Assembly: GCA_028819775.1 (NCBI GenBank)
Contig: JAPPKV010000268.1
Location: 1 to 13,521, forward strand
Source of the DNA: Gammaproteobacteria bacterium
GTDB lineage: Bacteria; Pseudomonadota; Gammaproteobacteria; Pseudomonadales; Azotimanducaceae_A
Reading direction: 5' to 3'
Length of the DNA stretch: 13,521 bases
Part shown: one piece after another, positions 1-7,509 of the stretch
How positions within the stretch are numbered: position 1 is the first letter of the stretch
Layout: each line of letters opens with the position of its first letter
Notes under the pieces: generated by a model
Database searches by the model: none
Told to the model about the DNA's origin: nothing
The model's input: the letters and a program-made list of their open reading frames with translations, nothing else
Position numbers and translations under genes: made by a program

Positions 1-2
1 AA

Positions 3-344
3 CCCCAGGGCAAGCTCGTCCGGGTATCCCGGGGCCGCGTATTCGACGTGGCCGTCGACATCCGCCCGGCATCGTCGACTTTCCGCCAGCACGTTGGCGT
101 CATCCTCGACGACGCGGACCACGCCCAGTTGTTCATTCCACCGGGCTATGCGCACGGATTCTGCGTGCTCTCCGAAGTCGCGGACTTCGAGTACAAGTGC
201 ACGGCCCACTACCGCGGCGACGACTCCCGCGGCGTCCTCTGGAACGACCCGTCCCTCGCCATCCCCTGGCCGGTGGCCGACCCGATCGTTTCCGCCGCCG
301 ATTCGCACAACCCGACACTGGACGAGTACCTGCTAGCACGATGA
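3..344 (+). CDS. rfbC: dTDP-4-dehydrorhamnose 3,5-epimerase, C-terminal part (5' end outside window)
   Basis: RfbC/RmlC epimerises dTDP-4-keto-6-deoxy-D-glucose at C3 and C5, the third step to dTDP-L-rhamnose, in the cytoplasm. The frame is already open at base 3 and reads PQGKLVRVSRGRVFDVAVDI, a cupin-core stretch typical of the family. It is followed by FIPPGYAHGFCVLSE, the FEYKCTAHY strand and the WNDPSLAIPWP segment near the C-terminus. The conserved N-terminal part, with the LRGLH-type catalytic His, must lie left of the window. The GTG at 48 is internal and is not a start. About 113 codons are present, against roughly 180 in full-length members. The stop overlaps the rfbD start as ATGA (341-344), so the two are probably translationally coupled. 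The usual E in the YxPxxExG segment reads S here (YRGDDSRG). Identification is firm; only completeness is limited. Confidence 0.93.
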   Translation, partial: PQGKLVRVSRGRVFDVAVDIRPASSTFRQHVGVILDDADHAQLFIPPGYAHGFCVLSEVADFEYKCTAHYRGDDSRGVLWNDPSLAIPWPVADPIVSAADSHNPTLDEYLLAR

Positions 345-1273
345 AGATCCTGGTCACCGGCGCCAACGGGCAGGTAGGCACCGAAATGGTCCGTTTGGCC
401 GACTCCGAGTTTCGGGTCGTGGGGCTCACCCGAGGCGATCTGAACATAGCGGAACGAGACGCGATCACTAGGTGTTTGGACGACCACGAACCCGACTTGC
501 TGGTCAACTGCGCCGCCTACACCGCCGTGGATCAGGCCGAGGACGAGCCCGACCTCGCATACCGGGTGAACGCCGATGCCGTGGGGTGGCTCGGCGAGGC
601 GTGCGATTCCCGAGGCGTGGGCGTGATCCACTTTTCCACGGACTACGTCTTCGATGGCACCAAGCACGAAGCCTATGTCGAGGACGATATTCCCAACCCC
701 CTCAACGTCTACGGCGCTTCCAAGCTCGAGGGGGAAGACCGGCTGCGTGCGGCCACGGACCGGCACCTGATCCTGCGTGTCAGTTGGGTGTTCGGGCGGA
801 TTGGCCGCAGCTTCGTGGATACGATCCTGCGGCTTGCCCGGGAGCGCACCGAACTGAGGGTGGTGGACGATCAGGTCGGCGCGCCGTCACCGGCGGACGC
901 TATCGCGGCGACGGTGCGCTCGATCGCCGACCGCCGCGAGGGTCTCGAGGATGCCTGGGGTACCTACCACTTCTCGACGGTGCCCGCCGTATCCTGGTGC
1001 GGGTTTGCACGCGAGATCGTTGTGATGGCGATGGACGCGGGAATCTTGGCAGCACTGCCGCGTGTGCGCGGCATCGCCACGAACGAGTGGCCATCGAAAG
1101 CGCCACGGCCGCCCAGTTCGCGCCTATGTGCCGCCAAGCTACGCACCTTCCTGGGCGTTGCACCTCCAGTCTGGCGAGCGAGCCTGGAGCAATACCTCGG
1201 CGGCGGAGCCAAGGCCTCGCCAATCCAGGTTGCGAACCTCGGGAAGGTCACGCCGCCGGAAGCGTGCCGCTGA
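341..1273 (+). CDS. rfbD: dTDP-4-dehydrorhamnose reductase
   Basis: RfbD/RmlD reduces dTDP-4-keto-L-rhamnose to dTDP-L-rhamnose, the last step of the pathway, using NAD(P)H. The protein is 310 residues. It opens with the Rossmann motif TGANGQVG (6-13) and carries NCAAYTAVDQAE (56-67), STDYVFDG (99-106) and the SDR catalytic pair Y124/K128 in YGASKLEGE. The C-terminal NEWPSKAPRPPSS segment is typical of the family. The ATG at 341 was chosen because the Rossmann motif follows at once and it overlaps the rfbC stop by 4 bp; the frame is open further upstream to 197, but that stretch is rfbC out of frame. The C-terminal tail of about 20 residues after YLGGG looks longer than usual. It runs into the 3' end of the opposite-strand methyltransferase gene (26-bp overlap, 1248-1273). 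Confidence 0.95.
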   Translation: MKILVTGANGQVGTEMVRLADSEFRVVGLTRGDLNIAERDAITRCLDDHEPDLLVNCAAYTAVDQAEDEPDLAYRVNADAVGWLGEACDSRGVGVIHFSTDYVFDGTKHEAYVEDDIPNPLNVYGASKLEGEDRLRAATDRHLILRVSWVFGRIGRSFVDTILRLARERTELRVVDDQVGAPSPADAIAATVRSIADRREGLEDAWGTYHFSTVPAVSWCGFAREIVVMAMDAGILAALPRVRGIATNEWPSKAPRPPSSRLCAAKLRTFLGVAPPVWRASLEQYLGGGAKASPIQVANLGKVTPPEACR

Positions 1274-1958
1274 TGACCCGGCACCCTCGGTGTACCCCAA
1301 CGACGTCGTTCCAATAAGGAACGTCGCGCAGTCGAACCAAGCAGATAACCTCGCGATGAAGTGGCGGGTCGAAACCCACCGTAGGTTTGGGCGGGTGTTC
1401 CCGTGGATCGTATTGATGCTGGTCAATCGGCGAGTCGAGCGGATGTATGGAGTCGTCCAGGGAATCGTTCACCGGCGTTCTCCCCAGGATCAGGAAGTCC
1501 GCTAGTTGCAGGCGCCGCAAAACCGCCCGAAGCAGTGAAGTGGTTACGTGGCACGTGTGTCCGTGCCAGTCCGACCAGTAGAACTTGAGGCCGTGACGCC
1601 GCAGATACGCATCCGAGTCGAAATACGGTCCCCGGATGTAGATGAAGTCGGTCGCCACGGTCTTGGCGCAGTGAACCGCCTTGTACACCTTGTGCAGGGG
1701 CAAGTGTTCGAGAACGTGGTTCATGACCGCGAACCGCACCGATTTCGCGGGAAAAGTCATCTCGGTGATGTCGCCGAGGAGGCAGTCGTAACCGCGCCGG
1801 CGCAGGTGTTCGATGTTGGCGGGGTTGATGTCGACGCCCAACCCGCGTTTGCCACCTAGTTGATTTTTCGCAAAGTCGATCGACCCGCCCTTGGACGAGC
1901 CGATATCGAGAAAGTCGTAGTCGCCGAGCGATGACTCGGTCGGTTCGGTCACCGCCAT
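1248..1958 (-). CDS. class I SAM-dependent methyltransferase
   Basis: A 236-residue protein with the class I methyltransferase fold. Motif I is FLDIGSSKGG (16-25). The ribose-binding acidic residue is D43 in GLGVDIN, D63 in LLGDITEM is the likely adenine-contact position, and VMNHVLEHL (78-86) is the motif IV region. Methyltransferases of this kind in polysaccharide clusters often methylate a sugar or cap a growing chain. The substrate cannot be read from the sequence. The ATG at 1958 places motif I at the usual distance from the N-terminus; a TTG at 1988 would add 10 residues, and neither has a clear ribosome-binding site. The gene is divergent from the sulfotransferase-glycosyltransferase gene and converges on rfbD with a 26-bp overlap. 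The last 20 or so residues come from the overlap zone and are probably not part of the catalytic core. Confidence 0.82.
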   Translation of the reverse strand: MAVTEPTESSLGDYDFLDIGSSKGGSIDFAKNQLGGKRGLGVDINPANIEHLRRRGYDCLLGDITEMTFPAKSVRFAVMNHVLEHLPLHKVYKAVHCAKTVATDFIYIRGPYFDSDAYLRRHGLKFYWSDWHGHTCHVTTSLLRAVLRRLQLADFLILGRTPVNDSLDDSIHPLDSPIDQHQYDPREHPPKPTVGFDPPLHREVICLVRLRDVPYWNDVVGVHRGCRVISGTLPAA

Positions 1959-2179
1959 GCCGCGTCCGCGTTTGGATCGCGCGAACAACGCCCGTATCCC
2001 AACCGTTTCCTATCGTTGTGGGCGTGGTGTGCTACGAGCGGGCTGAAAGTCAACGGTCCGTGACCCCGTGATAGTCTTGCCGAATCGGACGGTCTCAGCA
2101 GCGCTCTGACATCGACGACACCGCTTGAGATTGGATCACCTCGCGATAGACGGGTCAACCTGGCCTAGGAAGTCGAGAC
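1959..2179. promoter_or_regulatory. divergent intergenic region with probable RBS of the 4.7-kb fusion gene
   Basis: About 220 bp separate the methyltransferase start (minus) from the fusion gene start (plus), so promoters for both presumably lie here. On the plus strand AGGAAG (2167-2172) lies 7 bases before the ATG at 2180 and is a fair Shine-Dalgarno sequence. A TTGAGA at 2125-2130 followed 16 bases later by TAGACG is only a weak sigma-70-like pair. No clear operator or riboswitch-like structure was seen. Confidence 0.35.
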
Positions 2180-5100
2180 ATGCAGATATTCGTACTGGGA
2201 ATGCACCGGTCCGGTACGTCCGCCGTCGCTCGGATCCTGAACCTGATGGGAGTGTACTTCGGCGGGGAGCACGTCGGTACCGGGCGTAGCGAACAAAACG
2301 TAAAGGGTTTCTGGGAGCGTCGCGATGTACGCGATCTGAACGACGATATGTTGTTCGATTCGTCGTGCGACTGGGACTGTGTCGCAGACTTCGATCTTGA
2401 CGCGCTCTCAGCCGAGACCCGGTCGACGCACGTCGACGCAGCCGCTGACATCGTATTGAACATGGATGCCCATCGGCCCTGGTTCATCAAGGAACCCCGG
2501 CTATGTCTTCTATTCCCAATTTGGCGGCAAGTGCTCGAGAGTCCGTTCTGCATTCACGTGCTACGCAATCCCCTCGAGGTCGCCCACTCGCTACGGACGC
2601 GCAACGGGATTCCGATAGGGACGGGGTTGGCACTTTGGGAAACCTACAATCTGCATATGCTCAATGCCTCGGCGGGGCTTCCACGCGTTTTCGTCCACTA
2701 CGAGGATCTGATGAAGAACGCCTCCGTTGTCGTCGAGCAGCTTCACTCCGTGCTCCTCGAACAGGGCGGCTACGGCCTGCGCATTCCTTCTGCCGATGAG
2801 CTGAGCCGGTTCCTGGATGATGGGCTCTATCGGCACCGCAAGTCGGAACGATCACTCCGGTCGGTCGCCACCGCGCATCAGTTGAAACTCTACGATGGTT
2901 TTCGCGGCGATCCGGACACGTTGCAGGACTCGCTGCCGGACCTGTCTCGTTCCGCGATAGACAAGCTGAGACGTTACGAAAAGACAATCGATGTCGAAGA
3001 TCGCATCGCGCGTGCGCGTCTTGCGCGCCAACGGCGCGTGCCGGAAGGAGAAGCAACACGGCTCAAGCTGAGAGACTTGGAGCTCGAACATGCCCGTTCG
3101 TCGTTGGCGGAAGTGTCGGAGAGACTAGCTGCTGCCGAGCAGGAAACGAGACAGCTACGACGCGCGGAGATCGAGGCTAGGTCAGCGATTACCCGAAGCG
3201 TGCAGCAAGCCGAACATCTGGCGTCGGAACTCGATAACGCACGCAAGACAGCGACGAGCCTGGAGGACGAGCGATCGACACTACGTAGCACCAACTTCGA
3301 CTTGGAAAAGGATCGGGCAGTGCTGCAGGAGGCCAAGGCGAATCTCGAAGAGAACGCCTCCAGTCTTAGGCACGAGCTCTCGGTCCTCGAGCGAGCGAAA
3401 GCGCAGTTGGAAGCGGCGCAGGTCGATGCAACAGAAATGAATGCGGCATTGCGCGAGGATCTGGCCGCGCGGGCACGCGACTCGGAGGCACTAGCGGATG
3501 CCAACGCGGCGTTGCGCGAGGACCTGGCCGCGCGGGCGCGCAATTCGGAGGCCTTGGCGGATGCCAACGCGGCGTTGCGCGAGGACCTGGCCGCGCGGGC
3601 TAGCGACTCGGAGGCCCTAGCGGCCGCGAACGCGGCGTTGCGCGAGGATCTGGCCGCGCGGGCACGCGATTCGGAGGCCTTGGCGAATGCCCACGCGGGG
3701 CTATGCGAGGACCTGGCTTCCAGGAGACGAGAGTGTGATGCCCTGTCCGATGCCATTGCGACCCTGCGCGAAGACCTGGAGGCGCAGATCCGGGCCTCGG
3801 AGGGTCTGGAACGCGCCAACGCCGTGCTTCAAGAAGAAAGTGAACAATTGACACGGGAGAGGGATCTGCTAGAGCGTTCAAGTGCCGAGTTGGAGTTGGC
3901 ACGAGCATCCCTTGAGCAATCCAATGCTGCCCTGAACCGGGAGACCGACGATCTGCGGTTGGAGCGCACGCTTCTTGAGAACGCCAATGCGCAGCTCGAA
4001 GAGAAGGGCGCAAGCATCGAACAAGCCCGTGTCAGCGCCGAGAAGGATCATGCGGCGCTTGCGGCGAAGCTGCATCGCGCATCGGAGGAAGTTGCCGGTC
4101 GGCAATCGTTGGTACGCGATTTGGCTGCTCGCTGGGACCGCGAACTGAGCGATCGGAAGGACCAGGCGTCGGCACTCTCGCTCTTGGCATCAGCAATGCA
4201 TTCGGACATCGCCGGTTTGCTCAACTCGCGCCGGTGGCGGCTAGGCCGGGCGATCGTCTCCGTGCTTTGCGTGCTGTCATTCCGCAGGATGCCGAATGAC
4301 TTGGGTGAACAGCTGCGCCTGGAAAGCGCGGGCTTCCGAGCCAAGGAACAGCTCATCGGTGAATTCGCCACGTCGCGCGACGATATTCCGAGCAAGCTTG
4401 CCGAACTGGCGCCGACGACGGCGACATCCGTTGACGAAGTGCTCGACCGCCCGGCGCGCCGCCCTGCGGAGATGACGGTGCGGTTGCTCGAAAGGGCGCT
4501 GGAACTGAAACGGCGAGCGCAGCAGGTCGACGAGCTGTCGGCACACGTCGATTCGCTGGTGACGATATTCGAAGGAATCATGGGCTCATGGCGATGGCGG
4601 TTGGGGAACTGCGTAGTCTCGGCGGCGCGGCGGCTCGCGCGTGGCAAGGTGCCGGCGACCGCGGCCGACTCGGCTGCCGCGCTAGTTGCACGATACCGTT
4701 CGGGTTCGTACGCAGACGTGGCGACATGTCCCGTCATTCCAATGCCGGATGATCCGAAGGAGGCACCGAGCGGCGTCCTTGCCGGGCGCGTTTCGTCGAA
4801 AATGCAAACAATCCGTGCGGGCACTTCCGATCGTCGCCGCGCGGTTCGCCCGAGCCTGCCGGCTAGGCGTGTCGACATTGTGGTCTGTGTTCACAATGCG
4901 TTGGAGGACGTGAGGCGGTGCCTGGAATCGGTGCTGTCGCGTACGGCGATCGATTTCGCCTTGATCGTAGTCAACGACGGTTCCGATCCCGAGACCACGA
5001 AGTGGCTGCGCGACACCGCGGGGCGCCACTCGGTCATCGAATTGATCGAGACCGACGGACCGTTGGGCTATACACGAGCGGCGAACCGGGGCTTGAGAGC

Positions 5101-6907
5101 TACTACGGCGCCCTACGTGGCCTTGCTCAACAGCGATACGGTCGTGCCCCGACTGTGGGTCGAGTGCCTGCTCGAATGTCTGCAGACCGATGAACGGCTG
5201 GGAATCGTCGGCCCACTTTCGAATGCCGCGAGTTGGCAGTCGGTGCCCGAACGCTTCGCCGATAGTGGGGGATGGGCAATCAACGATCTTCCCGTTGGCT
5301 ACAACGTCGACGAATACGGCGAGTTGGTCCATCGCATATCGGAACAGGCGTTTCCGCGTGTCGAATTCCTCAATGGTTTCTGCCTGTTGATGCGGCGGGA
5401 AGTCGTCAAGGCGATCGGATACCTCGACGAGGACGCATTCCCGCAGGGGTACGGCGAGGAAAACGACTACTGTATCCGGGCTCGAGAGGCAGGCTTTGAG
5501 CTGGCAATCGCCGATCACTGTTTCGTGTACCACGCCAAGTCGAGAAGCTTCGGCACCCGGGCGCGGGATCGTTTGGCCGAGGAGGGAAGGAAAGCGCTCT
5601 GGCGCAAACACGGCAAGAAGCAGATTGAGGAAGGAACAGCAGACCTCAAGGAAAGCCCCGCGCTTGCGGAAATTCGTTCCAGGTTGTCGTCGTTCTTCGC
5701 GCCATCTCCCCGGTTGGCAATTGGGAGCCCGTCGTGGCAAGCGCCCGGAGTCCGGCACGATGCCATGCGAGTGCTGTTCGTACTCCCCGTCAGAGGTGGT
5801 AGCGGGGGGGCGAATTCCGTTGTCCAGGAGGTCGCCGGGATGCGTTGCCTTGGCGTGGATGCGCGAGTCGCCGTCGACGCTCGTCACGCCGAATCGATGA
5901 GTCGCTTCTACGCGGATGTTCTCGAGCCGACGAGCCGCATCGTGTTCGCCTCCGATGCAGAACTACTGTCCACCGCGGAGCACTTCGACGTGATCGTCGC
6001 GACCCTCTGGTCGACGCCTGCGCTCATCGCACCGGTGGCGGCACGATGGCCGGAAAAGGCCTACGTCTACTACGTTCAGGACTACGAGCCGTGGTTCTTT
6101 CCGAATGACCCGGTAGCGCGCGCCACCGCCTTGGACTCCTACACGCGGGTGCCGAACATGGTATTGATGGCCAAGACGGATTGGATCTGTCGAACGGTTC
6201 GCGAACGGCACGGCGTTGCGGTCTTCCGGGTCGCGCCGAGCCTTGACCACGATGTCTTCTATGCCACGGATCGCCCCTGTGGCGGTCCGATCACGTTGAG
6301 CGCGATGATTCGTCCAACGACACCTCGAAGGGCGCCTTTGCGAACGCTCCGCGTGCTCAGGGATCTCGCGCATGGATTCGACGGGCTTCGCATTTTGCTG
6401 TTCGGTTGCGAATCCGACGCGCTCGACGATCTCGTCCGCAGTGACGCAGAACTCGACCTGGATTTCGACTTCGAGAACCGCGGGATCCTCACGCGTCGCG
6501 ACGTCGCCGGCCTGCTGCGCCAGTCCGACATCTTCATCGATCTGTCGGACTACCAGGCCTTCGGGAGGAGCGGGCTCGAGGCCATGGCGTGCGGCTGCGC
6601 GACCGTGCTACCGGCTCGAGGCGGCACCGACGAGTACGTTGTGGACGGCGAGAACGCATTCCTTGTGGCCACCACGTCGTTTGCGGAAATGACATCGACG
6701 ATCGCTCGATTGATTGAGGATCGATCACTACGCGAGAAGGTCAGGGAGCGATCGCTGGCGACCGCGGCAGGGTACACCATCATGCGCGCCAGCCTGTCGG
6801 AGCTCGCCGTCTTTCGTTGGGCGTGGACCCTACACGGCAACACCGAATTCCACGGTGATGTTCACGGTCGTGGGATTGAACCGCCTTCAACCGTCAGAGG
6901 GTCTTAG
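2180..6907 (+). CDS. four-part fusion: sulfotransferase-like - coiled coil - GT2 - GT4 (WsaF-like) glycosyltransferase
   Basis: A 1575-residue polypeptide, predicted cytoplasmic or membrane-peripheral. Residues 1-240 form a bacterial sulfotransferase-like domain: GMHRSGTS (7-14) is the PAPS 5'-phosphate loop, WFIKEPRLC follows, and R129/S137 in HVLRNPLEVAHS match the 3'-phosphate-binding motif. Residues 290-670 are a charged coiled coil with 21-residue repeats (421-546). A motif SRRWRLG (683-689) recurs as SWRWRLG (803-809) around a second short helical stretch. The GT2 domain (896-1130) has VDIVVCVHN, VVNDGSD (930-936), NSDT (984-987) as the DXD site, GEENDYCIRAR with E1094/D1096, and H1118. 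The GT4 domain (1196-1555) has GGSGG (1206-1210), YVQDYEPWFFP (1298-1308), typical of WsaF-type rhamnosyltransferases, and FGRSGLEAMACG with E1467. Its 3' end overlaps cysC by 21 bp. The domain calls are firm for both GT domains and good for the sulfotransferase. Joint activity on one glycan is inference. Confidence 0.9.
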   Translation: MQIFVLGMHRSGTSAVARILNLMGVYFGGEHVGTGRSEQNVKGFWERRDVRDLNDDMLFDSSCDWDCVADFDLDALSAETRSTHVDAAADIVLNMDAHRPWFIKEPRLCLLFPIWRQVLESPFCIHVLRNPLEVAHSLRTRNGIPIGTGLALWETYNLHMLNASAGLPRVFVHYEDLMKNASVVVEQLHSVLLEQGGYGLRIPSADELSRFLDDGLYRHRKSERSLRSVATAHQLKLYDGFRGDPDTLQDSLPDLSRSAIDKLRRYEKTIDVEDRIARARLARQRRVPEGEATRLKLRDLELEHARSSLAEVSERLAAAEQETRQLRRAEIEARSAITRSVQQAEHLASELDNARKTATSLEDERSTLRSTNFDLEKDRAVLQEAKANLEENASSLRHELSVLERAKAQLEAAQVDATEMNAALREDLAARARDSEALADANAALREDLAARARNSEALADANAALREDLAARASDSEALAAANAALREDLAARARDSEALANAHAGLCEDLASRRRECDALSDAIATLREDLEAQIRASEGLERANAVLQEESEQLTRERDLLERSSAELELARASLEQSNAALNRETDDLRLERTLLENANAQLEEKGASIEQARVSAEKDHAALAAKLHRASEEVAGRQSLVRDLAARWDRELSDRKDQASALSLLASAMHSDIAGLLNSRRWRLGRAIVSVLCVLSFRRMPNDLGEQLRLESAGFRAKEQLIGEFATSRDDIPSKLAELAPTTATSVDEVLDRPARRPAEMTVRLLERALELKRRAQQVDELSAHVDSLVTIFEGIMGSWRWRLGNCVVSAARRLARGKVPATAADSAAALVARYRSGSYADVATCPVIPMPDDPKEAPSGVLAGRVSSKMQTIRAGTSDRRRAVRPSLPARRVDIVVCVHNALEDVRRCLESVLSRTAIDFALIVVNDGSDPETTKWLRDTAGRHSVIELIETDGPLGYTRAANRGLRATTAPYVALLNSDTVVPRLWVECLLECLQTDERLGIVGPLSNAASWQSVPERFADSGGWAINDLPVGYNVDEYGELVHRISEQAFPRVEFLNGFCLLMRREVVKAIGYLDEDAFPQGYGEENDYCIRAREAGFELAIADHCFVYHAKSRSFGTRARDRLAEEGRKALWRKHGKKQIEEGTADLKESPALAEIRSRLSSFFAPSPRLAIGSPSWQAPGVRHDAMRVLFVLPVRGGSGGANSVVQEVAGMRCLGVDARVAVDARHAESMSRFYADVLEPTSRIVFASDAELLSTAEHFDVIVATLWSTPALIAPVAARWPEKAYVYYVQDYEPWFFPNDPVARATALDSYTRVPNMVLMAKTDWICRTVRERHGVAVFRVAPSLDHDVFYATDRPCGGPITLSAMIRPTTPRRAPLRTLRVLRDLAHGFDGLRILLFGCESDALDDLVRSDAELDLDFDFENRGILTRRDVAGLLRQSDIFIDLSDYQAFGRSGLEAMACGCATVLPARGGTDEYVVDGENAFLVATTSFAEMTSTIARLIEDRSLREKVRERSLATAAGYTIMRASLSELAVFRWAWTLHGNTEFHGDVHGRGIEPPSTVRGS
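3440..3817 (+). repeat. in-frame 63-bp tandem repeats encoding 21-residue coiled-coil units (x6)
   Basis: Six head-to-tail 63-bp units start at 3440, 3503, 3566, 3629, 3692 and 3755. Units 1-4 encode variants of NAALREDLAARARDSEALAD plus one Ala. Units 5 and 6 are diverged but keep the 21-residue length. Units 2 and 4 differ at only 4 of 63 bases by direct comparison; neighbours 1/2 and 2/3 differ at 9. The 21 residues equal three heptads, so adding or losing a unit lengthens the coiled coil without changing its register. The array lies within residues 421-546 of the fusion protein. The GC-rich unit also keeps a long antisense frame open, which is a by-product of the repeat. Confidence 0.9.
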
Positions 6908-7492
6908 GGGAAAGTGCGCCGCGACAAAACCCGATAGCGAAGCAAGCGACTGTTCGATGGTGAGTTCGGTCGTGTCCACAACGAAGGCGGGATTGTCCGG
7001 TTCCTCGTAGACGTCGTCTATCCCGGTGAAATTCTCGATCTCCCCTGCTCGGGCAAGCCTGTAAAGACCCTTCGGATCACGACTTTCGCAGGTGGTCAGG
7101 TCGGCCCGGATATAGATTTCGTGAAAGCGCTTGGCGTTCGTCGCCGCGATGGCGCGGTCGCTGCGGTAGGGTGAAATGAACGCCGCGATGCAAATGAGTC
7201 CGGCATCGGCAAAAAGAGCCGCGACTTGGCCGGCGCGACGGATGTTCTCGGTACGGTCGATGTGCGTGAAACGGAGATCGGAACTTAAGCCTCCCCTCAG
7301 GTTGTCGCCGTCAAGCACATAAACTTGGTAGCCCTCGTTGAAGAGGCATTCTTCCAAGGCGAAAGCGAGCGTTGACTTGCCGGCCCCGGAGAGTCCGGTG
7401 AACCAAAGGACGCCGCCAGGATGCCGGTTGCGGGATTCCCGCCGCGCGAGTTCGATTCGACGGTGAATGTGTTCGACATCAGGCTGGTACAT
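6887..7492 (-). CDS. cysC: adenylylsulfate (APS) kinase
   Basis: CysC phosphorylates adenosine 5'-phosphosulfate with ATP to give PAPS, the sulfate donor for sulfotransferases and an intermediate of assimilatory sulfate reduction. The 201-residue protein has the Walker A loop GLSGAGKST (33-41), DGDNLRGGLSSDLRF (61-75), DRTENIRR (79-86) and the family signature FISPYRSDR (105-113) with the conserved Ser107. Length matches stand-alone CysC, and no ATP sulfurylase domain is attached. The canonical H in DGDNVRHGL reads G here. It is last in a minus-strand run after the gcvR-like gene (17-bp gap) and has no clear Shine-Dalgarno sequence, so it may rely on coupling. Its stop lies inside the 3' end of the sulfotransferase-glycosyltransferase fusion gene. 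That neighbour suggests a role supplying PAPS for glycan sulfation rather than only cysteine synthesis (inference). No sat or cysDN is in the window. Confidence 0.95.
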   Translation of the reverse strand: MYQPDVEHIHRRIELARRESRNRHPGGVLWFTGLSGAGKSTLAFALEECLFNEGYQVYVLDGDNLRGGLSSDLRFTHIDRTENIRRAGQVAALFADAGLICIAAFISPYRSDRAIAATNAKRFHEIYIRADLTTCESRDPKGLYRLARAGEIENFTGIDDVYEEPDNPAFVVDTTELTIEQSLASLSGFVAAHFPLRPSDG

Positions 7493-7509
7493 GTCCGGCG
7501 GCGGGCTTG

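Noticed and set aside
1264..1284. Hairpin GTGCCG/CGGCAC over the rfbD stop as a terminator
   Set aside because: The stem is only 6 bp with a 9-base loop and no T-run follows on either strand.
3440..3817. CRISPR array or mobile-element repeat
   Set aside because: The units are contiguous with no spacers, are in frame, and encode heptad-patterned coiled coil.
2974..3819. Open minus-strand frame of 281 codons, rich in Ser/Arg/Ala
   Set aside because: It is antisense to the coiled-coil repeats of the fusion gene; the repeated GC-rich unit keeps it open. No ribosome-binding site or domain seen.
4682..5887. Open minus-strand frame of 401 codons
   Set aside because: It is antisense to the GT2 domain of the fusion gene, whose conserved motifs fix the real frame.
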